Positions 42,183 through 51,407 of a stretch of DNA of 64,000 nucleotides are shown one piece after another; the stretch's first letter is position 1; each line of letters starts with the position of its first letter. The DNA is taken from the NCBI RefSeq assembly GCF_965218685.1, contig NZ_OZ244657.1:1-64000 (forward strand), written 5' to 3'. The position numbers were made by a program, and so were the translations under genes. The notes below the pieces were generated by a model that saw only the letters and a list, made by a program, of their open reading frames with translations, searched no databases and had not been told where the DNA came from. The stretch comes from Thalassobius sp965218685. GTDB taxonomy: Bacteria; Pseudomonadota; Alphaproteobacteria; Rhodobacterales; Rhodobacteraceae.

Positions 42183-42983
42183 CTAACCACAGGAGCCCGG
42201 TGTTTCCGAAACATACAGCTGGTTGAAAAACGACACCTTCGCCACGGCTTGGGCGGTGGTTTCCACCCCCAGCTCGTCCCGCGCGCGGCGCATGTATTTT
42301 TCCACGGTGCTAAGTGACAGGCCGGTCAGAATGCAGACGTCCTGCAGGGATTTTCCGTCTGCGACCCATTCCAGGATTTCGCGCTGACGGCCTGTCAGTG
42401 TCATGCCGGGGATATCAAGCGGCAGTTGCGACAGACGGCCATGCCCCATGCTGGCAATGGCCGAAATCCGGGCGCCGTACTTTTGCCAATGCCGATCCAC
42501 CTGCGCCTGGGTGACACCCTTGGGGGCTCCCATTGCCAACGCCCCTTTGGACCGCGGCACCCCCACCGGAAAGCTGATGGAATAGCCAGCCCTGCGGCGC
42601 GCGGTGCCCAGCTCGTCCATGGCCTTGCACTCGGCCTCGGACAGGCGGCCAGCGGCGCGTTCCCGGCTGGTCCAGTCCCACGGGCAGGCGCCGACGTTTT
42701 CCCGCACCCACCTGAAATCAGCAGAGCGCAGGTAAAGCCCGGACTTGTGAAACTCGATCACCCGTTCCAGCGAATGGGTAGACAGGAAAAACGCATCCTC
42801 AGGCGGGCCGATGCTGACGCCAAGGCGATAGCGCGTATAGCCATAGTTCATCCTTTCGAACCCGAAATCCGTCAGCGCGCGCACCATCAGATCCCAGACG
42901 GAATCCACGGTCTCGGCTGCTGCGATCGCGTTGATCGCGTCGATCGTTCTTTCCTCGCTAAGATGAGGCAAACTCATAGACAT
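42183..42983 (-). CDS. Orphan LuxR-family regulator
   Basis: The 266-residue protein has an autoinducer-binding-like domain (about 15-180, with FERMNYGYTRY and DFRWVRENVGACPWDW) and a C-terminal LuxR helix-turn-helix (LTGRQREILEWVADGKSLQDVCILTGLSLSTVEKYMRRA). No luxI lies nearby, so it is a solo. The ATG at 42983 or 42977 is possible. A dyad in the gap to the AI-2E gene may be its site. The binding-site pattern is not a clean match to classic AHL receptors. Confidence 0.9.
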   Translation of the reverse strand: MSMSLPHLSEERTIDAINAIAAAETVDSVWDLMVRALTDFGFERMNYGYTRYRLGVSIGPPEDAFFLSTHSLERVIEFHKSGLYLRSADFRWVRENVGACPWDWTSRERAAGRLSEAECKAMDELGTARRRAGYSISFPVGVPRSKGALAMGAPKGVTQAQVDRHWQKYGARISAIASMGHGRLSQLPLDIPGMTLTGRQREILEWVADGKSLQDVCILTGLSLSTVEKYMRRARDELGVETTAQAVAKVSFFNQLYVSETPGSCG

Positions 42984-43065
42984 ACTCTTTTGCACACAAA
43001 CTTCCTGACGACGCAGAATAGGCCCCAATCGGCGAAATGTCGACGCGTTCAGCCCAGTTTAGACT

Positions 43066-43080
43066 TGCACAGACAGTGCA
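43066..43080. promoter_or_regulatory. Dyad TGCAC-AGACA-GTGCA in the luxR gap
   Basis: Perfect 5-bp arms around a 5-base spacer lie 83 bp before the LuxR gene and 40 bp before the AI-2E gene. It is lux-box-like in size but not in sequence. Confidence 0.35.
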
Positions 43081-43119
43081 GAACCCCGACATAATGAGCA
43101 CAAAACAACAGGAGCGCTC

Positions 43120-44196
43120 ATGGCACTGCCCGTCAGGGACCAGGTTAAATATTGGGGGATCGCCACCGCGGTCTTTTTGATTGTTCTATGGTATCTGGGC
43201 GATGTGATCCTGCCCTTCGTGCTGGGCGGCGCGGTGGCCTATTTCCTGGATCCGATCGCGGACCGTCTGGAAAAGATGGGCGCCTCGCGGGCGTTGGCCA
43301 CGGCGATTATAACGATCGTGGCGGTGTTCGTTTTCGTCCTGCTGGTGCTGCTGGTCGTGCCGTCTTTGATCGAACAATCGCTGGCCCTGTTCGAAGTCAT
43401 CCCCAAAGCGTTCGAGGACCTGAGGGCCTTTTTGACCACCCGTTTCCCCGACCTTCTGGACAGCAGCTCGACCCTGCACAAATCGCTGCAGACCGTGGGC
43501 GACACCATCCAGGACAAGGGCGGAGAGTTGCTGCAGGCGATTTTCACCTCGGCCATGTCGATCATCAACGTGGTGATGCTTTTGGTGATCGTGCCCGTGG
43601 TGGCGTTCTATTTACTGTATGACTGGGATAACATGGTCGCCAAGATCGACGACATGCTGCCCCGCGATCATGCCCCCGTGATCCGTCGCCTGGCCGGAGA
43701 AATCGACACCACGCTGGCCAGCTTCATCCGCGGCATGGGCACGGTCTGCCTTGTGCTGGGCACCTATTACGCGGTCACGCTGATGCTGGTGGGGCTGCAA
43801 TTCGGGCTGGTCGTGGGCTTTATCGCGGGTGCGCTGACCTTTATTCCCTACGTTGGCGCCTTTGTCGGCGGCGCGCTGGCCATCGGGCTGGGCCTGTTCC
43901 AGTTCTGGGGCGAGTGGGTCTCGCTGGGGTTGGTCGCGGGCATTTTCGTGCTGGGCCAGGTAATCGAGGGCAACGTGCTGACTCCAAAGCTTGTCGGCAG
44001 CTCGGTCGGGCTGCACCCGGTGTGGCTGATCTTTGCGCTGTCGGTTTTCGGCACGCTGTTCGGCTTTGTCGGGATGCTGGTTGCGGTGCCGGTGGCCGCG
44101 GCGCTGGGTGTGGTCGCACGCTTCTTGATAGACAATTACAAAGACAGCCGCCTGTATCGGGGCCTTGAGCAGCCGGCGGACAAGGCAGACGACTGA
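43120..44196 (+). CDS. AI-2E family (PerM-type) membrane protein
   Basis: The 358-residue protein has about eight membrane helices with the AI-2E transporter layout (DVILPFVLGGAVAYFLDPIADRLEKMG, and near the end GSSVGLHPVWLIFALSVFGTLFGFVGML). It may export small molecules or act as antiporter; the family's substrate is often unclear. CAGGAG precedes the start. The stop overlaps hdaA (TGATG). Confidence 0.93.
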   Translation: MALPVRDQVKYWGIATAVFLIVLWYLGDVILPFVLGGAVAYFLDPIADRLEKMGASRALATAIITIVAVFVFVLLVLLVVPSLIEQSLALFEVIPKAFEDLRAFLTTRFPDLLDSSSTLHKSLQTVGDTIQDKGGELLQAIFTSAMSIINVVMLLVIVPVVAFYLLYDWDNMVAKIDDMLPRDHAPVIRRLAGEIDTTLASFIRGMGTVCLVLGTYYAVTLMLVGLQFGLVVGFIAGALTFIPYVGAFVGGALAIGLGLFQFWGEWVSLGLVAGIFVLGQVIEGNVLTPKLVGSSVGLHPVWLIFALSVFGTLFGFVGMLVAVPVAAALGVVARFLIDNYKDSRLYRGLEQPADKADD

Positions 44197-44867
44197 TGAC
44201 CACGCAACTCAGCTTTGATCTGCCCGTGCGCCCGGCACTGGGCCGCGAGGCGTTTTTCGTCTCGCCTGCCAATGCCATGGCCGTGGTGATGATCGAAAAC
44301 TGGACCCAATGGGCGGGGCGCAAACTGGCGCTGATCGGCCCTGCGGGCGCCGGCAAAACCCATCTGGCGCATGTCTGGGCGGCCGCCAGCGGGGCGCAGA
44401 TCATACGCGCGCAAGACCTGCCCGGCGCTGACATCCCCGCTTTGGCACAAACCCCCGTCGCGGTCGAGGACGTGCCCGTCATCGCTGGTGATCGCGCCGC
44501 CGAAGAGGCCCTGTTTCATCTGCACAACATGGTCCTGGCCGAGGGGCACCATCTGCTGGTGACTGCCGACAAGCCCGTGCTGACATGGGGGCTGACCCTG
44601 CCTGATCTGCTGTCACGCATGCAGGGCACGCAATCGGTCACGCTGGAACAACCCGACGACCAGCTTTTGACCGCGCTGGTGGCCAAGATGTTCGCCGATC
44701 GCCAACTTATGCCTTCGCCTGAAACCATCGCCTATATGGTCTCGCACATGGATCGCAGTTTTGATGCAGCGGGGGATCTGGTCGCCCGTATCGACCGCGC
44801 CGCGCTGGACCAAAAACGCCCCGTCAACCGCAGCCTTGCGATCGAGGTGATGAAGACCTCAGACTGA
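44196..44867 (+). CDS. hdaA: DnaA-related regulator HdaA
   Basis: Hda-type proteins stimulate hydrolysis of ATP bound to DnaA on the sliding clamp. The 223-residue AAA+ protein starts with a clamp-binding motif (TQLSFDLP), followed by Walker A (GPAGAGKT, about 48-55) and the DnaA-like fold. Walker B is degenerate, as usual for the family. It is coupled to AI-2E and precedes ppk1. Confidence 0.93.
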   Translation: MTTQLSFDLPVRPALGREAFFVSPANAMAVVMIENWTQWAGRKLALIGPAGAGKTHLAHVWAAASGAQIIRAQDLPGADIPALAQTPVAVEDVPVIAGDRAAEEALFHLHNMVLAEGHHLLVTADKPVLTWGLTLPDLLSRMQGTQSVTLEQPDDQLLTALVAKMFADRQLMPSPETIAYMVSHMDRSFDAAGDLVARIDRAALDQKRPVNRSLAIEVMKTSD

Positions 44868-44931
44868 CGCGGCATACCCGCTCAGTCAGGCTGCACGCTC
44901 TGGACATTCCCGGCCCAGAGGCGCAAATTTA

Positions 44932-44949
44932 TTGTCATTCCCGCGTCAC
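44932..44949 (+). promoter_or_regulatory. Candidate Pho box before ppk1
   Basis: TTGTCAT-TCCC-GCGTCAC has the 7-4-7 form of PhoB sites (CTGTCAT-N4-CTGTCAY) and agrees at 6 of 7 and 5 of 7 positions. It lies 22 bp before the ppk1 ATG, which leaves only a short leader. Confidence 0.4.
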
Positions 44950-44971
44950 AAGAAAAAAGCATAAGCCGCGC

Positions 44972-47146
44972 ATGACACAAGCAGATTTCCTTAAGGCCCC
45001 GTTCGCCGACCCCATCGAGATTCCCGATCTGGACATCACTGGCCCGGGCCGTTTCCACAACCGCGAGCTTAGCTGGCTTGGCTTTAACTGGCGGGTGCTA
45101 GAAGAGGCCGAAAACAACCGCGTGCCCCTGCTGGAGCGACTGCGCTTCGTATCGATCTCGGCCACCAACCTGGACGAGTTTTACACCGTGCGCGTCGCCG
45201 GCCTGCGAGAGCTGGCCCATGCAGGCAACCACACCCCCGCCCAGGACGGCCTGACCCCGGCCGAACAGCTGGTGCTGATCGACGAAGACGCCCGCCGCCT
45301 GATGCAGGCCCAACAGCGTGTCTTTGATGAGCTGCGCAAGGAAATGGCTGCCGAGAAGATCGAGATCCTGACCCGCGACGACATCCCCGAGGACGAAAAA
45401 CCCTTTCTTCAGGACATCTTCCTGAACAACGTGTTCCCGGTTCTGTCCCCGCTGGCCGTGGACCCTGCGCACCCCTTCCCGTTCATCCCCAACACCGGCT
45501 TCAGCCTTGCCCTGCAGCTGGAGCGTCGCCGGGACAAACGGATGCTGATGGCCCTGCTGCCCATCCCGCACCAGATCGACCGCTTCATCGAACTACCCGA
45601 AATTGATGGCGGACATCGCTTTGTACCGCTGGAAGAGCTGCTGCTTCTGTTCATCGACAAGATGTTCCCCGGCTACAAAATGCTGGGGCAGTGTACCTTC
45701 CGCGTGCTGCGTGACAGCGATCTGGAAGTCGAAGAAGAAGCCGAAGACTTGGTCCGTGAATTCGAGGTCGCCCTGAAACGCCGCCGCCGCGGCGAGGTCG
45801 TGCGGATGAAAATCTCGGCCGGGGCCCCCGACGCGTTGAAATCCGTGATCATGGAAGAGCTGCAAGTCACCCCTGCCGAGATGGTGGAAATCGACGGCAT
45901 GATCGGCATTGCGGACGTCAAGGAACTGGTGCTGGACGCCCGTCCCGACCTGCTGTGGCCCAGCTTTACCCCGCGCGTCCCCGAACGGGTGCAGGATCAC
46001 GATGGTGACATGTTCGAGGCGATCAAGCAAAAGGACATGCTGCTGCATCACCCCTATGAAACCTTCGACATGGTGGTGCGGTTCCTGCAACAGGCCGCGC
46101 GCGATCCGGACGTGGTGGCGATCAAGCAGACGCTGTACCGGACCTCGAAGAAATCCCCCATTGTCGAGGCCCTGTGCGAGGCCGCCGAGGACGGCAAATC
46201 CGTCACCGCGCTGGTCGAGCTGAAGGCCCGTTTCGACGAGGCCGCCAACATCCGGCAGTCGCGACGGCTTGAACGCTCGGGCGCGCATGTTGTGTATGGG
46301 TTCGTGGATTGGAAAACCCACGCGAAAATCTCGACCGTGGTCCGACGCGAGGGCGACCGGCTGGTCACTTACACCCACTATGGCACCGGCAACTATCACC
46401 CGATTACGGCCAAGATTTATACCGACCTGTCGTTCTTTACCTGCGATGCGGAACTAGGGCGCGATGCGACCAAGGTGTTCAACTATCTGTCCGGCTATGT
46501 CGAACCCGAGGGGTTGGAGAACCTGGCCATTTCGCCCAGCGGTCTGAAGCAGCGCCTGCTTGAAGGGTTCGAGGCCGAAGCCGCCCATGCCCGTGCAGGC
46601 AAACCCGCGGAAATCTGGGCCAAGATGAACTCGCTGATCGACCCCGAGATCATCGACGGGCTGTACAAGGCCAGCCAGGCGGGCGTGAAGATCAGCCTGG
46701 TGATCCGCGGTATCTGCGGCTTGCGTCCGGGCATCAAAGGCCTGTCGGAAAACATCCGGGTCAAATCCATCGTGGGGCGCTATCTGGAACACTCGCGCAT
46801 TGTTTGTTTCGGCAACGGCTACGGCCTGCCCAGCAAGAAAGCGCGGGTGCATATCAGCTCGGCCGACTGGATGGGCCGCAACCTGAACCGGCGCGTTGAA
46901 ACCCTGGTGGAAATCCTGAACCCCACTGTAAAGGCACAGATCGTCAGCCAGATCATGGCCGCGAACATGGCCGACGTGGCGCAAAGCTGGGTGATGAACC
47001 CAGACGGCAGCTTTGACCGCGCCACGTGGGAGGAAGGCGAGTTCGCCTTCAACTGCCACCGGTTCTTCATGGAATACCCGTCATTGTCCGGGCGCGGATC
47101 CGCCGGGGCCAAGGACGTTCCTAAGTTGACGCACACTGACGATTGA
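44972..47146 (+). CDS. ppk1: Polyphosphate kinase 1
   Basis: PPK1 makes polyphosphate from ATP at the membrane. The 724-residue protein has the four-domain layout: N (RELSWLGFNWRVLEEAENN), head, and two PLD-like domains (QTLYRTSKKSPIVEAL, KTHAKIS, THYGTGNYHPITAKIYTD, IRGICGLRPG). It is followed after 52 bases by ppx. ppk2 is found 18 kb away. Confidence 0.97.
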   Translation: MTQADFLKAPFADPIEIPDLDITGPGRFHNRELSWLGFNWRVLEEAENNRVPLLERLRFVSISATNLDEFYTVRVAGLRELAHAGNHTPAQDGLTPAEQLVLIDEDARRLMQAQQRVFDELRKEMAAEKIEILTRDDIPEDEKPFLQDIFLNNVFPVLSPLAVDPAHPFPFIPNTGFSLALQLERRRDKRMLMALLPIPHQIDRFIELPEIDGGHRFVPLEELLLLFIDKMFPGYKMLGQCTFRVLRDSDLEVEEEAEDLVREFEVALKRRRRGEVVRMKISAGAPDALKSVIMEELQVTPAEMVEIDGMIGIADVKELVLDARPDLLWPSFTPRVPERVQDHDGDMFEAIKQKDMLLHHPYETFDMVVRFLQQAARDPDVVAIKQTLYRTSKKSPIVEALCEAAEDGKSVTALVELKARFDEAANIRQSRRLERSGAHVVYGFVDWKTHAKISTVVRREGDRLVTYTHYGTGNYHPITAKIYTDLSFFTCDAELGRDATKVFNYLSGYVEPEGLENLAISPSGLKQRLLEGFEAEAAHARAGKPAEIWAKMNSLIDPEIIDGLYKASQAGVKISLVIRGICGLRPGIKGLSENIRVKSIVGRYLEHSRIVCFGNGYGLPSKKARVHISSADWMGRNLNRRVETLVEILNPTVKAQIVSQIMAANMADVAQSWVMNPDGSFDRATWEEGEFAFNCHRFFMEYPSLSGRGSAGAKDVPKLTHTDD

Positions 47147-47198
47147 CCTAACCGCTACGCCTGACGCATCCTCGGGTTGGAAGTACAGGAAGGCTCTT

Positions 47199-48743
47199 AT
47201 GGACGACACCCCCCGCATCGCCGCCAAAGATTGGGGGCCATTTGGTCGGCCCCTGTTCAATGATCCCTCGGCCAAGGCGCTGTCGCGCGTGGGCGTGGTG
47301 GATGTCGGATCGAACTCGGTGCGCTTGGTGGTGTTCGACGGGGCTGCCCGCAGCCCTGCCTATTTCTACAACGAAAAAATCATGTGTGCGTTGGGCGAGG
47401 GTCTGTCTGACACCGGCCACCTGAACCCCGAAGGCCGCCGGCGCGCCCTGTCAGCCATTCGCCGCTTTCAGAAACTCTCGGACGGGCTGAACATCCAGCC
47501 TCTGACTGCGGTGGCTACCGCTGCTGTGCGCGATGCCAGTGACGGCGCTGATTTCGTGGCCGAGATTGAACGTGAAACCGGCCTGAAAATCCACGTCATC
47601 GATGGCGAAGAAGAGGCCCGCCTGTCCGCCCAAGGCGTGCTGCTGGGCTGGCCGGGCTCCTATGGGCTGGTGTGCGATATTGGCGGCTCGTCAATGGAGC
47701 TGGCCGAGATCGGCGGCGGCTCTGTCGGCAAAAGAATCACCTCGGCGCTGGGGCCGCTAAAGCTGCGCTCCCTGCCCGGCGGGAAAAAAGCCCGCAAACA
47801 ATACATCAAGGACACCGTGACCGAGCTGGCCGAATTCATGGGAGAACAGCGCAACCGCCTGTTCCTTGTGGGCGGCTCGTGGCGCGCCATAGCCCGGATA
47901 GACATGGAGCGGCGCGGGTATCCCCTGCACGTGCTGCACGAATACCGAATGAGCGCGAAATCCATCGACGCCACCATTCGCCACATCCAGGAAAACGACC
48001 CGACCGAGCTGCGCCAGCGCTGCGGCGTATCTTCGAACCGTATGGAACTGGTGCCCTTCGCCGCCGAGGTGCTGCGCGAGGTTGTACGAGCCTTCCGCCC
48101 GCATGATATTGCCGTGTCCAGCTATGGCATCCGCGAGGGCATGCTGTACGAACAGATGCCGCAAAAACTGCGCGACCGGGATCCGCTGATCGAAGCGTGC
48201 TTTTTCGCGGAAAACAAGGATGCGCGCATCCCCGGCTTCGGATCTACGCTGTTCAACTTTATCCAGCCGCTTTTCAAAGGCGCCCCGCTGGATCGTAAAC
48301 GCCTGATCAAGGCCGCTTGCCTGCTGCATGACGTCAGCTGGCGCGCCCATCCCGATTACCGCGCCGAGGTCTGTTTCGATAACGCCACCCGCGCCAACCT
48401 GGGCGGGCTGAAGCACTCGGAACGGGTGTTTTTGGGCCTCGCCCTGTTGCACAGATATAAAAACAACCGGGCGGGCACTTCGTTCGAACCGATTTTCCAC
48501 CTGATCGACGAAAAGCAACAACTTCAGGCCGAGATTTTGGGCAAGGCGATGCGGTTTGGCGCGATGCTGTGGCTGCACCATGAAAAACCCATGGGCGAGC
48601 TCATCTGGCAGCCCAAGAAAAAGCAGCTGACCCTTGTGCTGACTTCGGATGCAGCCCCCCTGTTCGGCGAGGTTGCCGCCGCGCGGTTCCAATCCCTGGC
48701 CGGTTCGCTTGAGGCCACGACCGAGGTGCGGGTAAAGGGCTGA
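47199..48743 (+). CDS. ppx: Exopolyphosphatase / Ppx-GppA phosphatase
   Basis: Ppx removes phosphate from polyphosphate ends or from pppGpp. The 514-residue protein has the acetate/sugar-kinase fold (VDVGSNSVRLVVFDG near residue 32, ATAAVRDASDG, DIGGSSMELAEIGGG) and a C-terminal HD-like helical domain. It forms an operon with ppk1, setting synthesis and breakdown side by side. Confidence 0.95.
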   Translation: MDDTPRIAAKDWGPFGRPLFNDPSAKALSRVGVVDVGSNSVRLVVFDGAARSPAYFYNEKIMCALGEGLSDTGHLNPEGRRRALSAIRRFQKLSDGLNIQPLTAVATAAVRDASDGADFVAEIERETGLKIHVIDGEEEARLSAQGVLLGWPGSYGLVCDIGGSSMELAEIGGGSVGKRITSALGPLKLRSLPGGKKARKQYIKDTVTELAEFMGEQRNRLFLVGGSWRAIARIDMERRGYPLHVLHEYRMSAKSIDATIRHIQENDPTELRQRCGVSSNRMELVPFAAEVLREVVRAFRPHDIAVSSYGIREGMLYEQMPQKLRDRDPLIEACFFAENKDARIPGFGSTLFNFIQPLFKGAPLDRKRLIKAACLLHDVSWRAHPDYRAEVCFDNATRANLGGLKHSERVFLGLALLHRYKNNRAGTSFEPIFHLIDEKQQLQAEILGKAMRFGAMLWLHHEKPMGELIWQPKKKQLTLVLTSDAAPLFGEVAAARFQSLAGSLEATTEVRVKG

Positions 48744-49103
48744 TTAAAGCTCGATTTCAGGGTTTTCCGCCGCGGGTGGTTCTTTGGGCTGTTTGCGGCG
48801 CATGATGATGTCGCCGTTGGGCAGCATCTCGGGCGGGTGATACATCGTCAGGTCATCGACCTTTCTCAGTACATCCGCCAGTGCCGGTCCCATTTCCTGC
48901 ACGAACTGGCGCATCGCGGGTTCCATCGCGTCGGAAAGGGCGCGCAAATCATCCATCGCGGGCTCCATTTCCTGCATGATTCCACGGAAGAACAGCTTGG
49001 CGCCTTCCTCCATCAGGGAAAGGCCTTCGTCGGGTTTATCCTCGGCCAAGGCAGGAGCGGCGCACAACGCCAGGACAGCAATGGGGGGCACAATCTGTTT
49101 CAT
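48744..49103 (-). CDS. Exported helical protein, unknown function
   Basis: The 119 residues begin with a Sec signal (cleaved after ALA, near 20). The mature part holds an amphipathic helix with near-repeats MEPAMDDLRA, MEPAMRQFVQ and MGPALADVLR (about 45-80), then a Pro-rich acidic tail. No family is recognised. The gene abuts the ppx stop convergently. Confidence 0.75.
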   Translation of the reverse strand: MKQIVPPIAVLALCAAPALAEDKPDEGLSLMEEGAKLFFRGIMQEMEPAMDDLRALSDAMEPAMRQFVQEMGPALADVLRKVDDLTMYHPPEMLPNGDIIMRRKQPKEPPAAENPEIEL

Positions 49104-49158
49104 AAGGCCAATATAGGCGGCTTTCGTGACAGTTTCAGCCCCGCCCGCTGAATTCCGC

Positions 49159-50181
49159 CTAAGGCAGATCGATATCCAGCGTCACCGGAAAATGATCCGA
49201 GGCGGTGATAAGAGCCTCGCACAGTTCAGGCATGGCCAGGCATTCGGCGTCATCATGCGGGTGCCAGATACGCCATTCGCCCCCGCGCAGATCGTCCGAG
49301 ACGAAGATATAATCCAACAGCGCCTGCAGGAAGCGTTTGCGCGCGGGGATGTAGAACCGCGCAGTGCTGGGCTGGGCGCCGATCCTTTGATGCAGCGCCA
49401 TTTGGGCGTGCGGATCATACAGCTGCATCTGGGATTTCTCGCCCATCACGATCTCGACCGAGGAGCGGCCAAAAAGGTCTTCGTATTCGTCCAGGCCGGG
49501 ACCGTCGTTCAGATCGCCCAGCACGATCAGGGGCTCGCCGACCTTCAGGTGTTCTTCGATCCGGCGACGCAGCCAAATCGCCTGAGCAAGCTGTTTGCGG
49601 CGATTGGCGATGCTGATCTTCATCGCCTCTTGGCGCGAACGCGCCCCGTGCGGAGCCTTGGATTTCAGATGCACGCCGATCATGCGAAAGTTGAAGCCCG
49701 TGTCGGTTTTCAGCTCCACCTCAAGCGGCGGTTTGGAAAAACGCACCAGGTCTTCGGTATCATCCACGTCCAGATCGATGCGAAAGACGCCGTCAAACCG
49801 GGGACACTGAACCGAGCCTTTCTTGCCCGTCGGATCGCCCAGCGGGTCATGCCAGACGCTCACCTTGTCCGGATCATAAAGCAGCGCGATCTCTTGCTGG
49901 GTGTCGTTTTCAAAACCGATCACCGCCTTGCGGGCGCGAATGTCAAAGGTCTTGGCAAAATTCTCAAGCGCGCTCACCGTGCCGCGGCGGCCGTTCTGGT
50001 CGGGCGCCTCGATCACCATGACGATATCGGCATCCAAGGCGGTGAAAACGATGCCCAAAGCCTCGATCTGTTGGATGCGCGTAACGTCCTGGCGGCCGGA
50101 CCAACGATCATCGGCCAGCAGATTTCCGTGGTCGTCGAACAGGTTGTTAAACCATTCGACGTTATAGGTGGCGATGCGCAT
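49159..50181 (-). CDS. Endonuclease/exonuclease/phosphatase-fold protein
   Basis: The 340-residue protein has the DNase I-type fold: YNVEWF, the metal Glu in MVIEAPD, GVHLKSK, LGDLND, DYIFVS and the final SDHFPV. The substrate may be DNA, a phosphoester lipid or another; the sequence does not decide. It overlaps the TerB/DnaJ gene by one base. Confidence 0.88.
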   Translation of the reverse strand: MRIATYNVEWFNNLFDDHGNLLADDRWSGRQDVTRIQQIEALGIVFTALDADIVMVIEAPDQNGRRGTVSALENFAKTFDIRARKAVIGFENDTQQEIALLYDPDKVSVWHDPLGDPTGKKGSVQCPRFDGVFRIDLDVDDTEDLVRFSKPPLEVELKTDTGFNFRMIGVHLKSKAPHGARSRQEAMKISIANRRKQLAQAIWLRRRIEEHLKVGEPLIVLGDLNDGPGLDEYEDLFGRSSVEIVMGEKSQMQLYDPHAQMALHQRIGAQPSTARFYIPARKRFLQALLDYIFVSDDLRGGEWRIWHPHDDAECLAMPELCEALITASDHFPVTLDIDLP

Positions 50182-50861
50182 CAGGCGCGGGCCTCTTGGA
50201 TGTCTTCCCAGGCGCGATTGATGTCGACCATGCGTTTTTCAGCCATTTTCACGGCCTCTTCGGGCACACCGCGGGCGATCATCGCATCGGGGTGCGACTC
50301 GCGGATCATGCGTTTCCACACTTTGCGGATCTCGGTCATCGCCATGTCCGGCGTCACTCCCAGAACCGAGTAGGGATCAGGCGCAGCGTCGGGCACAAAG
50401 CGGCTGCGCAGGGCGCTGAACTCGGCCTCGGGCAGGCCCAGAATATCGGCCACGCGCTGTAGGAAAGCATCCTCGGACGGGTGATATACCCCGTCGGCCA
50501 TGGCGATGTGGAACAGCCCCTCCATCAGGTCGCAAAAGCAGGCGTTATGCGTACCGAACATGGCCTTGATCCGGCGCGCGTAGTCCTCGAAACCCGCGAC
50601 GTCCTGACGGGCCAGGTTGAACACGCGGGCCGCGCCGGCCTCGTCTTCCTGGGCGATCTGAAAAACCTCGCGCATGGCGGTGACCTCATCGCGGGTGACC
50701 TGACCGTCAGCCTTGGCCATCTTGGCGGACAGGGCGATCACGGCAATGGTAAAGGCCACGCTGCGTTCAGGCGGGGTGCGCAGGCGTTCAAATACATTGG
50801 CCAGGCTTTCGCCCTTGGTCAGAGCCGAGAGCGCCTCGGATATGCGGTTCCAAATCGACAT
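50181..50861 (-). CDS. TerB/DnaJ domain protein (DjlA-like)
   Basis: The 226-residue protein joins an N-terminal TerB-like domain (about 35-140) with a C-terminal J domain (YSVLGVTPDMAMTEIRKVWKRMI, with HPD in SHPDAM), so it should work with DnaK. The membrane anchor of E. coli DjlA is absent. It is coupled to the nuclease-fold gene by a one-base overlap. Confidence 0.9.
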   Translation of the reverse strand: MSIWNRISEALSALTKGESLANVFERLRTPPERSVAFTIAVIALSAKMAKADGQVTRDEVTAMREVFQIAQEDEAGAARVFNLARQDVAGFEDYARRIKAMFGTHNACFCDLMEGLFHIAMADGVYHPSEDAFLQRVADILGLPEAEFSALRSRFVPDAAPDPYSVLGVTPDMAMTEIRKVWKRMIRESHPDAMIARGVPEEAVKMAEKRMVDINRAWEDIQEARA

Positions 50862-50918
50862 GGCGGTACCCTAGCCTGTGCGCAAGGCGCTGTCATGACG
50901 GATTTCCCAGATGCGGCG

Positions 50919-51407
50919 TCAGAGCATTTTCTGCATCAGGACAAGGTCCATCCAGCGCCCGAATTTGCGCCCCACCTGCGGCAGACGGGCCATTTCGCGA
51001 TACCCAAGCGCCGCGTGAAAGGCGACTGCAGCGGGGTTTTCGGCGCTGACACCAGCCATCATCACATGGGCGCCCGCATTCCGGGCATGTTCCTCGATCG
51101 CAGTCAGCAACGCACGCCCGACACCCTGCCCCCGCGCAGAGGGCGCCAGGATCACGGTATGCTCCATCGTGTGGGCATAGCCCGGCCCGCCACGAAACTG
51201 ACCGTAAGTGGCAAAGCCCATGATATCGCCTTGCTGCTCGGCCACTAAAAAGGCTTTGCCTGCAGCTTCTTTCGCTGCGAAGTCCTGCGCCAGCCCGTCA
51301 ACGGTCTTTTCTTCCGAGTTAAACGTCACTTCGGTTTCGCGAATGATCGGGTTCCAGATCGCGGCAATTACAGGCGCGTCCAGCGCCGAGGCGGGACGGA
51401 TGTTCAT
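50919..51407 (-). CDS. GNAT acetyltransferase (phosphinothricin-type)
   Basis: The 162-residue enzyme has the Pat-like start (MNIRPASALDAPVIAAIWNP) and the acetyl-CoA loop (SARGQGVGRALL). Members acetylate phosphinothricin or methionine sulfone and related amines. It overlaps the VOC gene upstream by 4 bases (ATGA). The long extension upstream lies over that gene and was not used. Confidence 0.9.
   Translation of the reverse strand: MNIRPASALDAPVIAAIWNPIIRETEVTFNSEEKTVDGLAQDFAAKEAAGKAFLVAEQQGDIMGFATYGQFRGGPGYAHTMEHTVILAPSARGQGVGRALLTAIEEHARNAGAHVMMAGVSAENPAAVAFHAALGYREMARLPQVGRKFGRWMDLVLMQKML

Noticed and set aside
41951..42214. 87-codon minus-strand frame between proS and luxR
   Set aside because: Overlaps the luxR end and reads as non-coding. 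The gap (41902-42182) shows only dyads such as TGCGGA-TT-TCCGCA at 42149-42162, with no T-run.
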